The notes under the pieces were generated by a model. It had not been told where the DNA came from. It saw nothing but the letters and a program-made list of their open reading frames with translations, and did not search any database. From Sulfuracidifex metallicus DSM 6482 = JCM 9184 (GTDB lineage Archaea > Thermoproteota > Thermoprotei_A > Sulfolobales > Sulfolobaceae): a stretch of DNA of 64,000 bases. This document shows, one piece after another, positions 7,046-14,767 of the stretch. The DNA is taken from the NCBI GenBank assembly GCA_032834875.1, contig CP135238.1, forward strand, positions 874,011 through 938,010, written 5' to 3'. A program made the translations under genes and the position numbers. The first letter of the stretch is position 1. The number at the start of each line of letters is the position of its first letter.

Positions 7046-8043
7046 TCTGGGACGATAGATTCCTGAACATATCCTTTTCTCACCCAATGATAAGGGATAT
7101 GAGCAAGGCTAGAATAAGGAAGTTCATAGAGTTAGCTAGGGATTCCTTATCTTTTGTGGAGATTAAGCCAGAACAAGCGTCTGAAGAAGTTCTATTGGAA
7201 GTTCACACCAGGGAATACGTTAACAAGCTTAAGGAAGTGAGCAAGGTAGAACATATGGGCTTTTTAGACTCTGGTGACACTGTTCATTATCCAGGGATTT
7301 TTGAGGACGTCCTTTTGGTAGTTGGTTCTTCTTTAACAGCGTTGGAGCGATCCAAGTTCATAGATCAGATATACGTTCCGCTGGGTGGGTTTCATCACGC
7401 TCTTCCAAACAAAGCAATGGGGTTCTGTCCAGTTAATGATGTGGTAATAACGGTGAAGAGACTTCTGAATAATAGAGAGAGGGTAGCCCTAGTTGACGTT
7501 GACGCACATCATGGAAATGGGGTTCAGGAAATGCTCTATAAAGAGAAGGTGTTAAAAATTAATGTGTTCGCTTACAATGGTTCATTCTTTCCTGGTACGG
7601 GCAGACTAGAGGAAAGGGGAGAAGGAGAAGGTAAAGGACTAAACTACAACATCGGTCTTCCGCTGGGTTCAGGTGATGACATCTTTGAAGATACGTTGTC
7701 ATTTCTGGATTTGCTGGAGGATTTTGATCCTTCATATGTTTTAGTAGTCGCAGGCGTTGATGGAATGATAGACGATAACCTAAAGTCATTAAACTTAACG
7801 TCATGGTCGTATTATTCCCTTGGAAGGAAAGTAGCTAAAATTCAGCGTAATCTAGGTTTCAACGTAATCTCCTATGGAGGCGGAGGATACGGCGAGAACT
7901 CTTATCTCGGAATGGTGGGTTTCCTTGCAGGTCTCTCAGGTGTCAGTTCATCAATTGTAGGATTGAAAAGAGAAAAAACTAGTACTGACAAAGATATATT
8001 CGATGAGGCTAGGAAGAGAATGCAGGCTTTAAAGAAGAGTTAA
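7033..8043 (+). CDS. histone-deacetylase-like zinc amidohydrolase (AcuC family)
   Basis: A 336-residue arginase/deacetylase-fold hydrolase. It has LGGFHHA (catalytic His pair 121-122), GFCPVNDV, the zinc ligands D157 and H159 in DVDAHHGNG, the third ligand position in VDGMIDDN, and the catalytic tyrosine in GGGGY. All key residues are present, so it should cleave acyl-amide bonds, for example acyl-lysine or acylpolyamine. It is the last gene of the lipoate operon and overlaps the previous gene by 13 bases. That context raises the possibility of a lysine deacylase acting on octanoyl- or lipoyl-lysine; this is inference. A general AcuC-type deacetylase is the safer name. Confidence 0.88.
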   Translation: MLGVVWDDRFLNISFSHPMIRDMSKARIRKFIELARDSLSFVEIKPEQASEEVLLEVHTREYVNKLKEVSKVEHMGFLDSGDTVHYPGIFEDVLLVVGSSLTALERSKFIDQIYVPLGGFHHALPNKAMGFCPVNDVVITVKRLLNNRERVALVDVDAHHGNGVQEMLYKEKVLKINVFAYNGSFFPGTGRLEERGEGEGKGLNYNIGLPLGSGDDIFEDTLSFLDLLEDFDPSYVLVVAGVDGMIDDNLKSLNLTSWSYYSLGRKVAKIQRNLGFNVISYGGGGYGENSYLGMVGFLAGLSGVSSSIVGLKREKTSTDKDIFDEARKRMQALKKS

Positions 8044-8274
8044 CGTATTTTTATCTCTTTCTATCATACTGCAATGTAGCTATAAATAAAGTTGAGTCAT
8101 ATTACAACATGAGAAATTGTATTATGCTTTCTCAACTCTAAATTATAGGTATTTGTGAATCTCTGTGTATATAATCAATCACACTAAATAACAAAAATAA
8201 TAGTAAGAAAATAAAAAATATTGACATCATCATCAAAAAATATATGTTTATTTTTAAGAAGTGTTTATAGAAAT

Positions 8275-9645
8275 TTAGCCTTGTCTAAAGACCTTTCCTA
8301 TATCTTTAGCCAAGCTCATCATAATACCTATGGCATATCTCACGTCTTCATCAGCTGGTATTCCTGCTGTCTTAAGTAGAAATCCGTTTCCTGCTGGCTT
8401 CACTGAGGGTAACTCATTGATCCACATCTTCATAGCAGTGGCGAATTTTGAAGACATTAGTACCAATCCGTCAATTACTTGTGGGTCTCCAAATGTCTCC
8501 ATCATAGACATCATCTTATCCATTACGCCGGTCCTCTGGAGCTCAGCAAACTTGCCCATCATCCCCATCATGGAATCCCAGTCTAGCTGAGTCAGCATTT
8601 TCACCATGTTGGGATCTGTGAACTTCTTTAGTAACGGCATTGCGGCTTCCATAGTTAACAATAATGAATCTATGTCAATTCCCTCTATCAGTTTCAAGGT
8701 TCTTTCATTAGTCATCTTCTGCATTATCGGCATCAACTTCTCAGTGGCGTTCAGCAATCCGTCTATATCCATTCCATCCAAAAGCTTCAATGCTTTGTCG
8801 CTGGTCATCTTCTGCAATAGAGGAGTCATTTTTTCTGCGGCAGTTAACAATCCGTCTATATCCATAGATTGTAGGAGGGACAGAGCTCTCTCGCTTGTCA
8901 TCTTCTCAAGTAGAGGCCACAATGCCTGCACTTTCCCTATCTGATCCATTGAGAAAGTTATCAGAGTGTTTATCAAGTCAGCCTTCTGCACAGCATCAAG
9001 TAGGGATAATCCCTGCTCCACGGTGTTCAAAAGCATGTCCAGTTGACCCTTGTTCTGTAGATCTACCATCATTGATGCCATCCTATTCAGAGCCGGGGTC
9101 AACTTCTCAGTAGCTTCTAACAAAGTATCGTAGTCTATACTCTGTAGAGCCTTCAGTGCCCTTTCATTAGTCATCTTCTGCATTATCGGCATCAACTTCT
9201 CAGTGGCGTTCAGCAATCCGTCTATATCCATTCCATCCAAAAGCTTCAATGCTTTGTCGCTGGTCATCTTCTGCAATAGAGGAGTCATTTTTTCTGCGGC
9301 AGTTAACAATCCGTCTATATCCATAGATTGTAGGAGGGACAGAGCTCTCTCGCTTGTCATCTTCTCAAGTAGAGGCCACAATGCCTGCACTTTCCCTATC
9401 TGATCCATTGAGAAAGTTATCAGAGTGTTTATCAAGTCAGCCTTCTGCACAGCATCCAATATAGAAGCAGATTGGTCAAGGATGCCCATGAGAACGTCAA
9501 GTTCTCCCTTTTTGTCCATTTCAGAAAGTTTAGAAGTTACCTTCACTAGAGATGGCATTCCTTCCAATAACTTGGACAAGCTTTCTATTGTCTCTTGATT
9601 TGACAGGATTTCTAAAGGATCCACAACCTTCTGTGAAGAGGACAT
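8275..9645 (-). CDS. DUF1641-like helical repeat protein with internal duplication
   Basis: A 456-residue soluble protein built from repeated helical units of about 33-35 residues with the pattern [30 protein letters not shown]. A block of about 100 residues occurs twice with no differences (first near residues 64-161, again 153 residues later). The C-terminal [24 protein letters not shown] matches the end of DUF1641 proteins, often found near sulfide:quinone- or formate-oxidation genes. Unduplicated members are shorter (150-300 residues). There is no signal peptide and no catalytic motif; an adaptor or scaffold role is a guess. It is convergent with the lipoate operon and transcribed alone. 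Confidence 0.75.
   Translation of the reverse strand: MSSSQKVVDPLEILSNQETIESLSKLLEGMPSLVKVTSKLSEMDKKGELDVLMGILDQSASILDAVQKADLINTLITFSMDQIGKVQALWPLLEKMTSERALSLLQSMDIDGLLTAAEKMTPLLQKMTSDKALKLLDGMDIDGLLNATEKLMPIMQKMTNERALKALQSIDYDTLLEATEKLTPALNRMASMMVDLQNKGQLDMLLNTVEQGLSLLDAVQKADLINTLITFSMDQIGKVQALWPLLEKMTSERALSLLQSMDIDGLLTAAEKMTPLLQKMTSDKALKLLDGMDIDGLLNATEKLMPIMQKMTNERTLKLIEGIDIDSLLLTMEAAMPLLKKFTDPNMVKMLTQLDWDSMMGMMGKFAELQRTGVMDKMMSMMETFGDPQVIDGLVLMSSKFATAMKMWINELPSVKPAGNGFLLKTAGIPADEDVRYAIGIMMSLAKDIGKVFRQG
8702..8997. repeat. 296-bp perfect direct repeat, copy 1
   Basis: Identical by eye, base for base, to 9161-9456. The offset of 459 bases is 153 codons, so both copies are in frame within the DUF1641-like gene. 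Silent positions also match, which means recent duplication or gene conversion. Confidence 0.9.
9161..9456. repeat. 296-bp perfect direct repeat, copy 2
   Basis: Second copy of the repeat at 8702-8997. Flanking sequence diverges at once on both sides, giving sharp boundaries. Confidence 0.9.
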
Positions 9646-9777
9646 TTTTAACTAACCTATTTATTAAGTATATTAACTTGTTAAAAAGTATGTCTTATAC
9701 CCTCATCTAGCGGTTAGACCTAATCGTTTTTCAGAAACTTTAGTAACACTTTTAATCATGAAAGGCACAGTCGCCCT

Positions 9778-10116
9778 ATGATAGTAGTTGTCGCTCCCAG
9801 CGCGTACGTGTATCTGAATGACCTAGTCAAGGTAAAGGACGTAACGTTCTATTTGACTACCATGGGCATTTCTTACGCTCTAAAGAATAACATAGACGTT
9901 GATTCCTCCTTGGATGCCGGATTCAAGGTAAGAGCATATTCTCACAAGCCCCCAAAAATAACCGGGATCCAAGATCACGAGCTCGAGGCCGCTCTCGTTG
10001 CCAAAGAACTGGAGGGATACCTTCTTACCCTGGATGAGAATGTGATTAAGAGAGCCGACGAGATAGGTGTAAAGCTAATTACTTTTGAGTCGCTTTCAAG
10101 ATCATCTTCAATATGA
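9778..10116 (+). CDS. small PIN-like (Nob1-like) domain protein
   Basis: A 112-residue protein. The C-terminal half has the PIN-domain pattern IQDHELEAALVAKELEGYLLTLDENVIKRADEIGVKLI, like VapC/Nob1: acidic residues, an alternating helix, LLTLDENV, then GVKLI. The usual N-terminal Asp is replaced (VVVAPSAYVYL), so nuclease activity is doubtful. The 3' end overlaps the convergent thioredoxin-like gene by 38 bases. The family call rests only on pattern recognition. Confidence 0.5.
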   Translation: MIVVVAPSAYVYLNDLVKVKDVTFYLTTMGISYALKNNIDVDSSLDAGFKVRAYSHKPPKITGIQDHELEAALVAKELEGYLLTLDENVIKRADEIGVKLITFESLSRSSSI

Positions 10117-10633
10117 TATCTGGCGGGAATCCTCCGGGGACCTCGGTCTTATCGTTGACTATAATCTTTGGGACAGACATTACTCTGAATTTATTTGCTA
10201 AATCGTCATAGACACTTGAGTCTATTATTTCCAAGTTAACCTTGTCGTTAAGGATAGCTACTTGATATAACAATTCAGCTGCGATAGGACACTTAGTGCA
10301 GTCTGGAGTCACGAACAACTTCACGTTTCCTGCTAGCTGTGATGCCATTTCCTTTTCCTTGTCCTCTAGGTGGACAAGGTTATTTGAAACTCTTACAAGT
10401 GCGTTGAGGAAAGGCCAGAACTCGTTTATCATTGGTACTCCCTTGTACACGAATATGTTCCTGCTCTCTCCTTTTCTTGATACCTCTATGAAAGGCTTAT
10501 CGCATTCCTCCTTTTCCGTCACCTCTATTGCGGAAGTCAAAGGTTCAAGTATGTCACCAGCCTTACAGTGGGTTACCCTTACGTTTGGCTTAATTGCCTT
10601 TATATATTGCTCTACAATTGGATCGTAACTCAA
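10079..10633 (-). CDS. thioredoxin-fold disulfide oxidoreductase-like protein
   Basis: A 184-residue cytosolic protein. The C-terminal half is a thioredoxin/glutaredoxin fold: LFVTPDCTKCPIAAELL with the redox pair CTKC, and a cis-proline loop FRVMSVPKIIVND followed by GGFPPD. The N-terminal half, with a pair of cysteines (THCKAG, KEECDK), resembles the degenerate first domain of archaeal protein disulfide oxidoreductases. The start is TTG in a TTGA overlap with the preceding gene. It is the last gene of the dsrE3A-lpd-unknown operon, so reduction of sulfur-carrying thiols or of the lipoyl/Lpd partner is plausible. Confidence 0.78.
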   Translation of the reverse strand: MSYDPIVEQYIKAIKPNVRVTHCKAGDILEPLTSAIEVTEKEECDKPFIEVSRKGESRNIFVYKGVPMINEFWPFLNALVRVSNNLVHLEDKEKEMASQLAGNVKLFVTPDCTKCPIAAELLYQVAILNDKVNLEIIDSSVYDDLANKFRVMSVPKIIVNDKTEVPGGFPPDIILKMILKATQK

Positions 10634-11001
10634 ATGTAATACCTCAACCCTTCAATGCTTTCAAGTGCTTTTATTAACTTTTGCTCGAGTTCTTCCCTTG
10701 ATGAGAATTTCCTGTATACGATTACTTCTTCTCCCTTAATTTCGTACGATAGTGGCGAACCTATCCCTTGCGATATCCTCGATGCCCTAGCGTACTTTAT
10801 TCCCATGCCGACCAGATCGTCAAGTTTCTCCTTTCCAGTAGGTAAAGGTATAGGAATATACAAGGTATCTCCTTCTATGTAAAAAGAATAGTCATCAAGG
10901 TCTATCCATTCCTGATTGCCTTCTCTTCTGACTGATCCACCTTTACCCTTAAGATATTCTTCCAATGACAAATCTTCATCACTATCCTTATATTTCTCCA
11001 C
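10630..11001 (-). CDS. unknown protein between lpd and thioredoxin-like gene
   Basis: A 123-residue acidic protein of no recognised family. It has a charged N-terminus (SDEDLSLEEYLKGKG), a beta-rich middle (YSFYIEGDTLYIPIPLPTG) and a helical end. There are no cysteines or membrane segments. The likely start is GTG at 11001; no better in-frame start exists after the lpd stop 36 bases upstream, and the frame is the same as that of lpd. The four-base overlap with the thioredoxin-like gene shows that it belongs to the operon. Confidence 0.65.
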   Translation of the reverse strand: MEKYKDSDEDLSLEEYLKGKGGSVRREGNQEWIDLDDYSFYIEGDTLYIPIPLPTGKEKLDDLVGMGIKYARASRISQGIGSPLSYEIKGEEVIVYRKFSSREELEQKLIKALESIEGLRYYI

Positions 11002-11037
11002 TGTATCTAATAAACTGTCTACGTTATCTTCATCAAG

Positions 11038-12339
11038 TTACTTGAACCTATCAATGTCCAAGTCAAACATAGTTTTTGCCGCATTTGATATGCCCTCAGA
11101 CAAGGACGGATGTACGAAAACCGTAGTTGCTAGTTCGAATGCTGTAATCTTATGTCTCACAGCAAGGGTAATAATGTTAATCAACTCTTCAGCATTTTTT
11201 CCTATAACTTCCCCAAATACAGTCTCCCCTTTTTCGTTAAAACCAATTCTAACTTCCCCATCCCTCATTCCAGCTATAGTAGCTCTAGTTACAGCATTAA
11301 AGGGAAATTCGGCAAACTTTACAGCATGACTCGCACTTCCTACTACACCTATTTGGGGATCCGTGTATACTACCTGAGGTATGCAGTTATACTTTACTTC
11401 CAATTTCCTTCCAATTAGGTTATACGATGCAACTATCGCCTCATGCATCGCAGAATGAGCGGTCTTGTTTGGCTTATCAACAACATCACCTATTGCGAAC
11501 ACAGACGGATCGTCAGTCATCATGGTTGGTCTCACAATAATTCCGTTTTCCTTCACGTTAATAGAGTAACTTTTCAATCCATCGGGTATGAGAGGCGTTC
11601 TTCCAGTGGCAGAAACTACGACTTCTCCTTTGAACGTTCCGTTCTCCGTGTAGACTTCTCTCTCAGACATCCTCTTTACTTCGTGAAATTCTTTCACTTG
11701 AACACCATCAAACTCCAAGGACTGTAACAAGTATTCCCTAGCCTTTTCGGAAAAGCCCTTCATTATCCTGCTTCTTGTAATTAATGTCACTGATGACCCT
11801 AGCCTGGAGAATATTTGAGCTATTTCGACTCCAGCGTAACCTCCACCTACTACTATCATGTCCTTGGGAACATACTCCAAGTTAACTGCCTCGTCCTCGC
11901 TCATGACCCCTGGAGGAGTTTTAGGAACCGAGCCAGAGGCAACAATGAGCTTCTTAAAGCAGATCTTCTCTCCCTCGTCGGTTTCTGCAACTCCTTTGTC
12001 AATTATCCTTCCTGAACCCTTGTAAACATGACCTCCAGCGTTCTCGATGAGGGACCTTCCAGCCGAGGACAAATAAGATACCACGTCGTCCCTCTTGGAG
12101 AAAGTGGAATTCGAGAAATCTACCTTTACGTCTAACCCTTTATAGTCTCCTATCTCCTGCCATCTTGATAACATGAAAGAAGAATCGAAAAGAAAAATGC
12201 TTGGGACGCAACCTGAGTTTACGCACGTCCCTCCAAATTTTCCCTTTTCAACCACAGCAACGTTAAGCTTCTGTCTAGCTAGCACGCTTGCCGCAACATA
12301 GCCGGCGGATCCAGCACCTATCACTAGCACATCATACAT
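11038..12339 (-). CDS. lpd: dihydrolipoamide dehydrogenase-like flavoprotein
   Basis: A 433-residue pyridine nucleotide-disulfide oxidoreductase. It has a FAD-binding GAGSAG (8-13), the redox disulfide GGTCVNSGC (C39 and C44), an NAD(P)-binding VVGGGYAGVE, the second FAD motif VFAIGDVVD and the catalytic HPSLSE near the C-terminus. It would reoxidise or reduce a dihydrolipoyl carrier with NAD. One oddity: the lysine that normally follows GCVPS is isoleucine (GCVPSIFL). It sits six bases after dsrE3A and within 6 kb of both the lipoate operon and the sHdr cluster, which fits a role in lipoate-dependent sulfur oxidation rather than in a 2-oxoacid dehydrogenase; no E1/E2 genes are nearby. Confidence 0.88.
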   Translation of the reverse strand: MYDVLVIGAGSAGYVAASVLARQKLNVAVVEKGKFGGTCVNSGCVPSIFLFDSSFMLSRWQEIGDYKGLDVKVDFSNSTFSKRDDVVSYLSSAGRSLIENAGGHVYKGSGRIIDKGVAETDEGEKICFKKLIVASGSVPKTPPGVMSEDEAVNLEYVPKDMIVVGGGYAGVEIAQIFSRLGSSVTLITRSRIMKGFSEKAREYLLQSLEFDGVQVKEFHEVKRMSEREVYTENGTFKGEVVVSATGRTPLIPDGLKSYSINVKENGIIVRPTMMTDDPSVFAIGDVVDKPNKTAHSAMHEAIVASYNLIGRKLEVKYNCIPQVVYTDPQIGVVGSASHAVKFAEFPFNAVTRATIAGMRDGEVRIGFNEKGETVFGEVIGKNAEELINIITLAVRHKITAFELATTVFVHPSLSEGISNAAKTMFDLDIDRFK

Positions 12340-12345
12340 GAGAGA

Positions 12346-12723
12346 TCAGAAGAAAAGTGATCTATCTGCGTCGAAAGTTAGGTCGATGAGTGTTGATCCA
12401 CCCACTAGTTCAACTCCTTCTACTACGTCAGATTCGTTCATGTGGCACATGTCCTTTAAGCTCTGAACGCATACGTACATCTTGACACCGTTGTCCTTAG
12501 CCATGTCAAAGAATCTTATGAAGGGATTGTCTCCTTTAGTTCTCTCGCTTTCCTGCCATTTCTTGTCGAGAAGTTTTGGTCCCTTTATCATGAAGAAAAC
12601 GCTGGTCTCGTATTCCATTGAGGCAGCAATCGATGACATAAAGAGCGGTGCATACGTCCTATCCAGATCTTCTGGACCATGTGTGACTACTATTAGTACT
12701 TTTTTCTTTTGTTCTTCGGACAT
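12346..12723 (-). CDS. dsrE3A: DsrE-family sulfurtransferase, DsrE3A-like
   Basis: A 125-residue DsrE-fold protein: a first strand [16 protein letters not shown], then [23 protein letters not shown], and the cysteine-bearing [14 protein letters not shown] (C85, C93). DsrE3A proteins accept thiosulfonate or sulfane sulfur and pass it to TusA in the cytosol. In Metallosphaera the DsrE3A, DsrE2B and TusA genes lie beside hdrC1B1A-hyp-C2B2, as here, although this copy faces away and heads the lpd operon. The start ATG at 12723 is clear. The DsrE3A subtype is chosen because the other DsrE (13101) has DsrE2 features. Confidence 0.85.
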   Translation of the reverse strand: MSEEQKKKVLIVVTHGPEDLDRTYAPLFMSSIAASMEYETSVFFMIKGPKLLDKKWQESERTKGDNPFIRFFDMAKDNGVKMYVCVQSLKDMCHMNESDVVEGVELVGGSTLIDLTFDADRSLFF

Positions 12724-13100
12724 TTTTATCTGGTATATCTTCTTAACATTCTTACTTAAATTTTTTTTCGATGATTTACGTGATTCCAGATTTGAAGTAG
12801 TGCTTACCTATATGAATATATATTTTTTCTAGTTTTAACTTGCCTTTTTTTATTAACTTTTTTATACAACTCGTGTATTTTAGGAATGAAAATATGGTTA
12901 CCGCTCTTTAATTATAGTTAATTTGTGTCAAAAAAGGAATATCTTTTATCTCTAAGCTACGATAATTACTTTTATTACTTCTTTCTTTACTAAGTTTATA
13001 ACTCATTAACTTTTTCTAAGTAAAAAATTTATAAAACTAATCATCAAAATCGGAAAAGCTTAAATAAGTTTACATGTTAAATAAGAATAGGTGAGTAATC
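12724..13100. other. divergent promoter region of the sulfur-oxidation cluster
   Basis: About 380 bases, very AT-rich, between dsrE3A (minus) and dsrE2B (plus). Several T runs and TATA-like boxes are visible, but no coding frame of quality. It probably holds both promoters and their regulator sites; I cannot name an operator. Confidence 0.5.
13059..13067 (+). promoter_or_regulatory. TATA box of dsrE2B-tusA
   Basis: The box GCTTAAATAA, preceded by an A-rich BRE-like stretch, lies about 35-40 bases before the probable start at 13101, leaving a short leader that contains GGTGA (13090-13094). Confidence 0.45.
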
Positions 13101-13523
13101 ACGTCGGATAATAAAAGGAAACTGTCCCTCATAGTATTTTCTGGGACGATAGATAAATTGATGCCAGTTGGTATATTAGCTTCAGGTGCTGCAGCTGCAG
13201 GATACGAAGTAAACGTGTTCTTCACCTTCTGGGGTCTCAACGCAATTACTAAGAAGAGCATGGAAGGAATGCAGCCCATCGATAAGAACTACGAGCAATT
13301 CGGCCCAGTGATGATGCAGAAAATGAAGGAAATGAACTTCCCAATGTGGACTCAACTGATAGAGCAAGCAAAGGAAGTAGGAGAAGTCAAAGTCATTGCG
13401 TGCTCAACCACGATGGAATTCTTCGGAATAAAGAGGGAGGATTTGGCTCCATTCGTTGACGATGTTGCTGGCGTAGCTACCTTCTTGGATAGAGCCGAAG
13501 GTGGTATAACCCTTTTCATCTAA
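13101..13523 (+). CDS. dsrE2B: DsrE2B-like sulfurtransferase, probable ACG start
   Basis: A 140-residue protein if started at 13101. From there the frame reads SDNKRKLSLIVFSGTIDKL after the first residue, the normal first strand of DsrE2 proteins, then GAAAAGYEVNVFFTFWGLNA and VKVIACSTTMEFFG with the conserved cysteine. There is no membrane segment, so it is the soluble DsrE2B type. The codon in the expected start position is ACG, six bases after GGTGA (13090-13094). The nearest canonical in-frame start is TTG 13158, which would delete the first strand. An in-frame ATG at 13074 is cut off by TGA at 13092. It acts in sulfur transfer to TusA and sHdr. Confidence 0.85.
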   Translation, partial: TSDNKRKLSLIVFSGTIDKLMPVGILASGAAAAGYEVNVFFTFWGLNAITKKSMEGMQPIDKNYEQFGPVMMQKMKEMNFPMWTQLIEQAKEVGEVKVIACSTTMEFFGIKREDLAPFVDDVAGVATFLDRAEGGITLFI

Positions 13524-13533
13524 GGTGATATAT

Positions 13534-13773
13534 ATGGCAGAAATAAAAATAGCCAAAACTCTAGATGCAAAGGGATTGTACTGTCCTGGTCCAGTCCTTG
13601 AAACAGCAAAGGCAGTGAAGCAGATAAACATAGGAGAAGTGTTGGAAGTGCTTGCAACAGATCCAGCAGCGAAGCCTGATATTGAGGCGTGGGCTAGAAG
13701 GACTGGAAATCAGATCCTTGACATAAAGCAAGAAGGTGGCATAACTAGAATCCTCGTTAAGAGGGTTAAGTAA
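13534..13773 (+). CDS. tusA: TusA sulfur carrier of the sHdr cluster
   Basis: A 79-residue TusA: TLDAKGLYCPGPVLETAKA with Cys17 of the CPGP motif, then IGEVLEVLATDPAAKPDI and a C-terminal strand ITRILVKRVK. It is a complete canonical member. The start is ATG 13534, five bases after GGTGA (13524-13528); a GTG at 13525 lies inside that site and is rejected. It directly follows dsrE2B and precedes hdrC1. Its role is to receive sulfane sulfur from DsrE proteins and hand it towards the sHdr complex. Confidence 0.95.
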   Translation: MAEIKIAKTLDAKGLYCPGPVLETAKAVKQINIGEVLEVLATDPAAKPDIEAWARRTGNQILDIKQEGGITRILVKRVK

Positions 13774-13777
13774 CCCA

Positions 13778-13784
13778 TTTTTTT
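13778..13784 (+). terminator. T run after tusA
   Basis: Seven T residues a few bases after the tusA stop, followed by a new TATA box for hdrC1. This suggests that dsrE2B-tusA and hdr genes are separate or partly separate transcripts. Confidence 0.4.
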
Positions 13785-13790
13785 AACAAA

Positions 13791-13799
13791 ATTTATAAG
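13791..13799 (+). promoter_or_regulatory. TATA box of hdrC1
   Basis: ATTTATAAG lies about 31-39 bases before the ATG at 13830. A second TATA-like stretch lies closer (13811-13820). Confidence 0.45.
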
Positions 13800-13829
13800 T
13801 AACTAATCTTATTTTTATAATGAAGTATC

Positions 13830-14672
13830 ATGGCAACAAAAACAGTTTTTCCACCTCTTCCAGACGATCCAAGATATATGGATATGGCTTATGATATTCA
13901 GGGTGCTGAATCCGAGGAGCAGAGGAATTTTCTGAGTAATCTCAAACCTGAAGAGAGGGAAGTGGCTGTAAAGTTCTGGGAGGCAGTAAAGGAAGATCAC
14001 AGATTTAACGATTACTTAAGGGGATGTCTCAACTGCGGCGTCTGTACATCTTCTTGTCCTGCAGCTAAGTTCTATGACTTCGGTCCTAGGGAGATGATAC
14101 AGTACATGATGAGAGATGCCGTAGATAAGATCTGGGAATTCACTAATAAGAAAGTATGGGCATGCGTACAATGTTTCACTTGCTCCATGAGGTGTCCATT
14201 CAATAACGAAATTGCAGGACTAATAATGGTTTTAAGGGAATATTCGGTTAGATTTGCTCTTCCCTCAGCTAAGGAAATCTTGGCTCCTTATAGAAGGATC
14301 TTGCTTACAGTTATAACAACTGGTAATCAGGTAACTCCTGATATGATCCAGCCAGATACCTTCCCAGACTGGGGTCCACAAGCGGTGGAAGAATCAAAAA
14401 ACATGACTGTATACAGACAAGCCGTCCCAGTAGACTTAATGCAAAGGACTGATGTAGGATGGCACGCATCCCTGCAAACCGCAGTAGAGATGATGACCAT
14501 CTTCATAGAGTCAGGCGTAATTGAGTACCTTAAGGGTGTAGACAAAGATCTATATGACATGATTATGGACATATATGAGGAAAGGAAACAAACCTTGGAA
14601 GACCTTAAGGAGAAGTGGGAAAAGGGAGAGCTCAACGAAGATGAGCTACCCGATAGCTGGCTAGATATGTAA
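13830..14672 (+). CDS. hdrC1: sHdr complex subunit HdrC1, iron-sulfur protein
   Basis: A 280-residue protein with two [4Fe-4S] motifs: CLNCGVCTSSCP and CVQCFTCSMRCP. An N-terminal 60-residue extension and a C-terminal helical region are typical of HdrC-like subunits of the sulfur-oxidising sHdr system. The complex oxidises protein-bound sulfane sulfur in the cytosol, probably producing sulfite, with lipoate carriers as partners. It has its own TATA box and is followed by a T-rich stretch, so each hdr gene at this end may be transcribed separately as well as jointly. Confidence 0.93.
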   Translation: MATKTVFPPLPDDPRYMDMAYDIQGAESEEQRNFLSNLKPEEREVAVKFWEAVKEDHRFNDYLRGCLNCGVCTSSCPAAKFYDFGPREMIQYMMRDAVDKIWEFTNKKVWACVQCFTCSMRCPFNNEIAGLIMVLREYSVRFALPSAKEILAPYRRILLTVITTGNQVTPDMIQPDTFPDWGPQAVEESKNMTVYRQAVPVDLMQRTDVGWHASLQTAVEMMTIFIESGVIEYLKGVDKDLYDMIMDIYEERKQTLEDLKEKWEKGELNEDELPDSWLDM

Positions 14673-14733
14673 AAATACTTTTTTTATCAACTTACAATAT
14701 TATTAAAACTTCTTCTTTGATTCTTAAAAAATC

Positions 14734-14743
14734 TTTTATAATA
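14734..14743 (+). promoter_or_regulatory. TATA box of hdrB1
   Basis: TTTTATAATA lies 25-34 bases before the ATG at 14768; a leaderless message fits. A T-rich stop after hdrC1 (about 14676-14684) lies just upstream. Confidence 0.5.
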
Positions 14744-14767
14744 AAGTTTTTAAAGCTGTAGAAGAAG

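Noticed and set aside
8330-9403. Plus-strand frames opposite the DUF1641-like gene (several of 66-112 codons)
   Set aside because: They are antisense shadows of a repetitive gene; two of them are identical in part only because they mirror the internal repeat.
13525-13533. GTG start nine bases earlier for the sHdr-linked tusA
   Set aside because: The GTG is part of the GGTGA ribosome site of ATG 13534.
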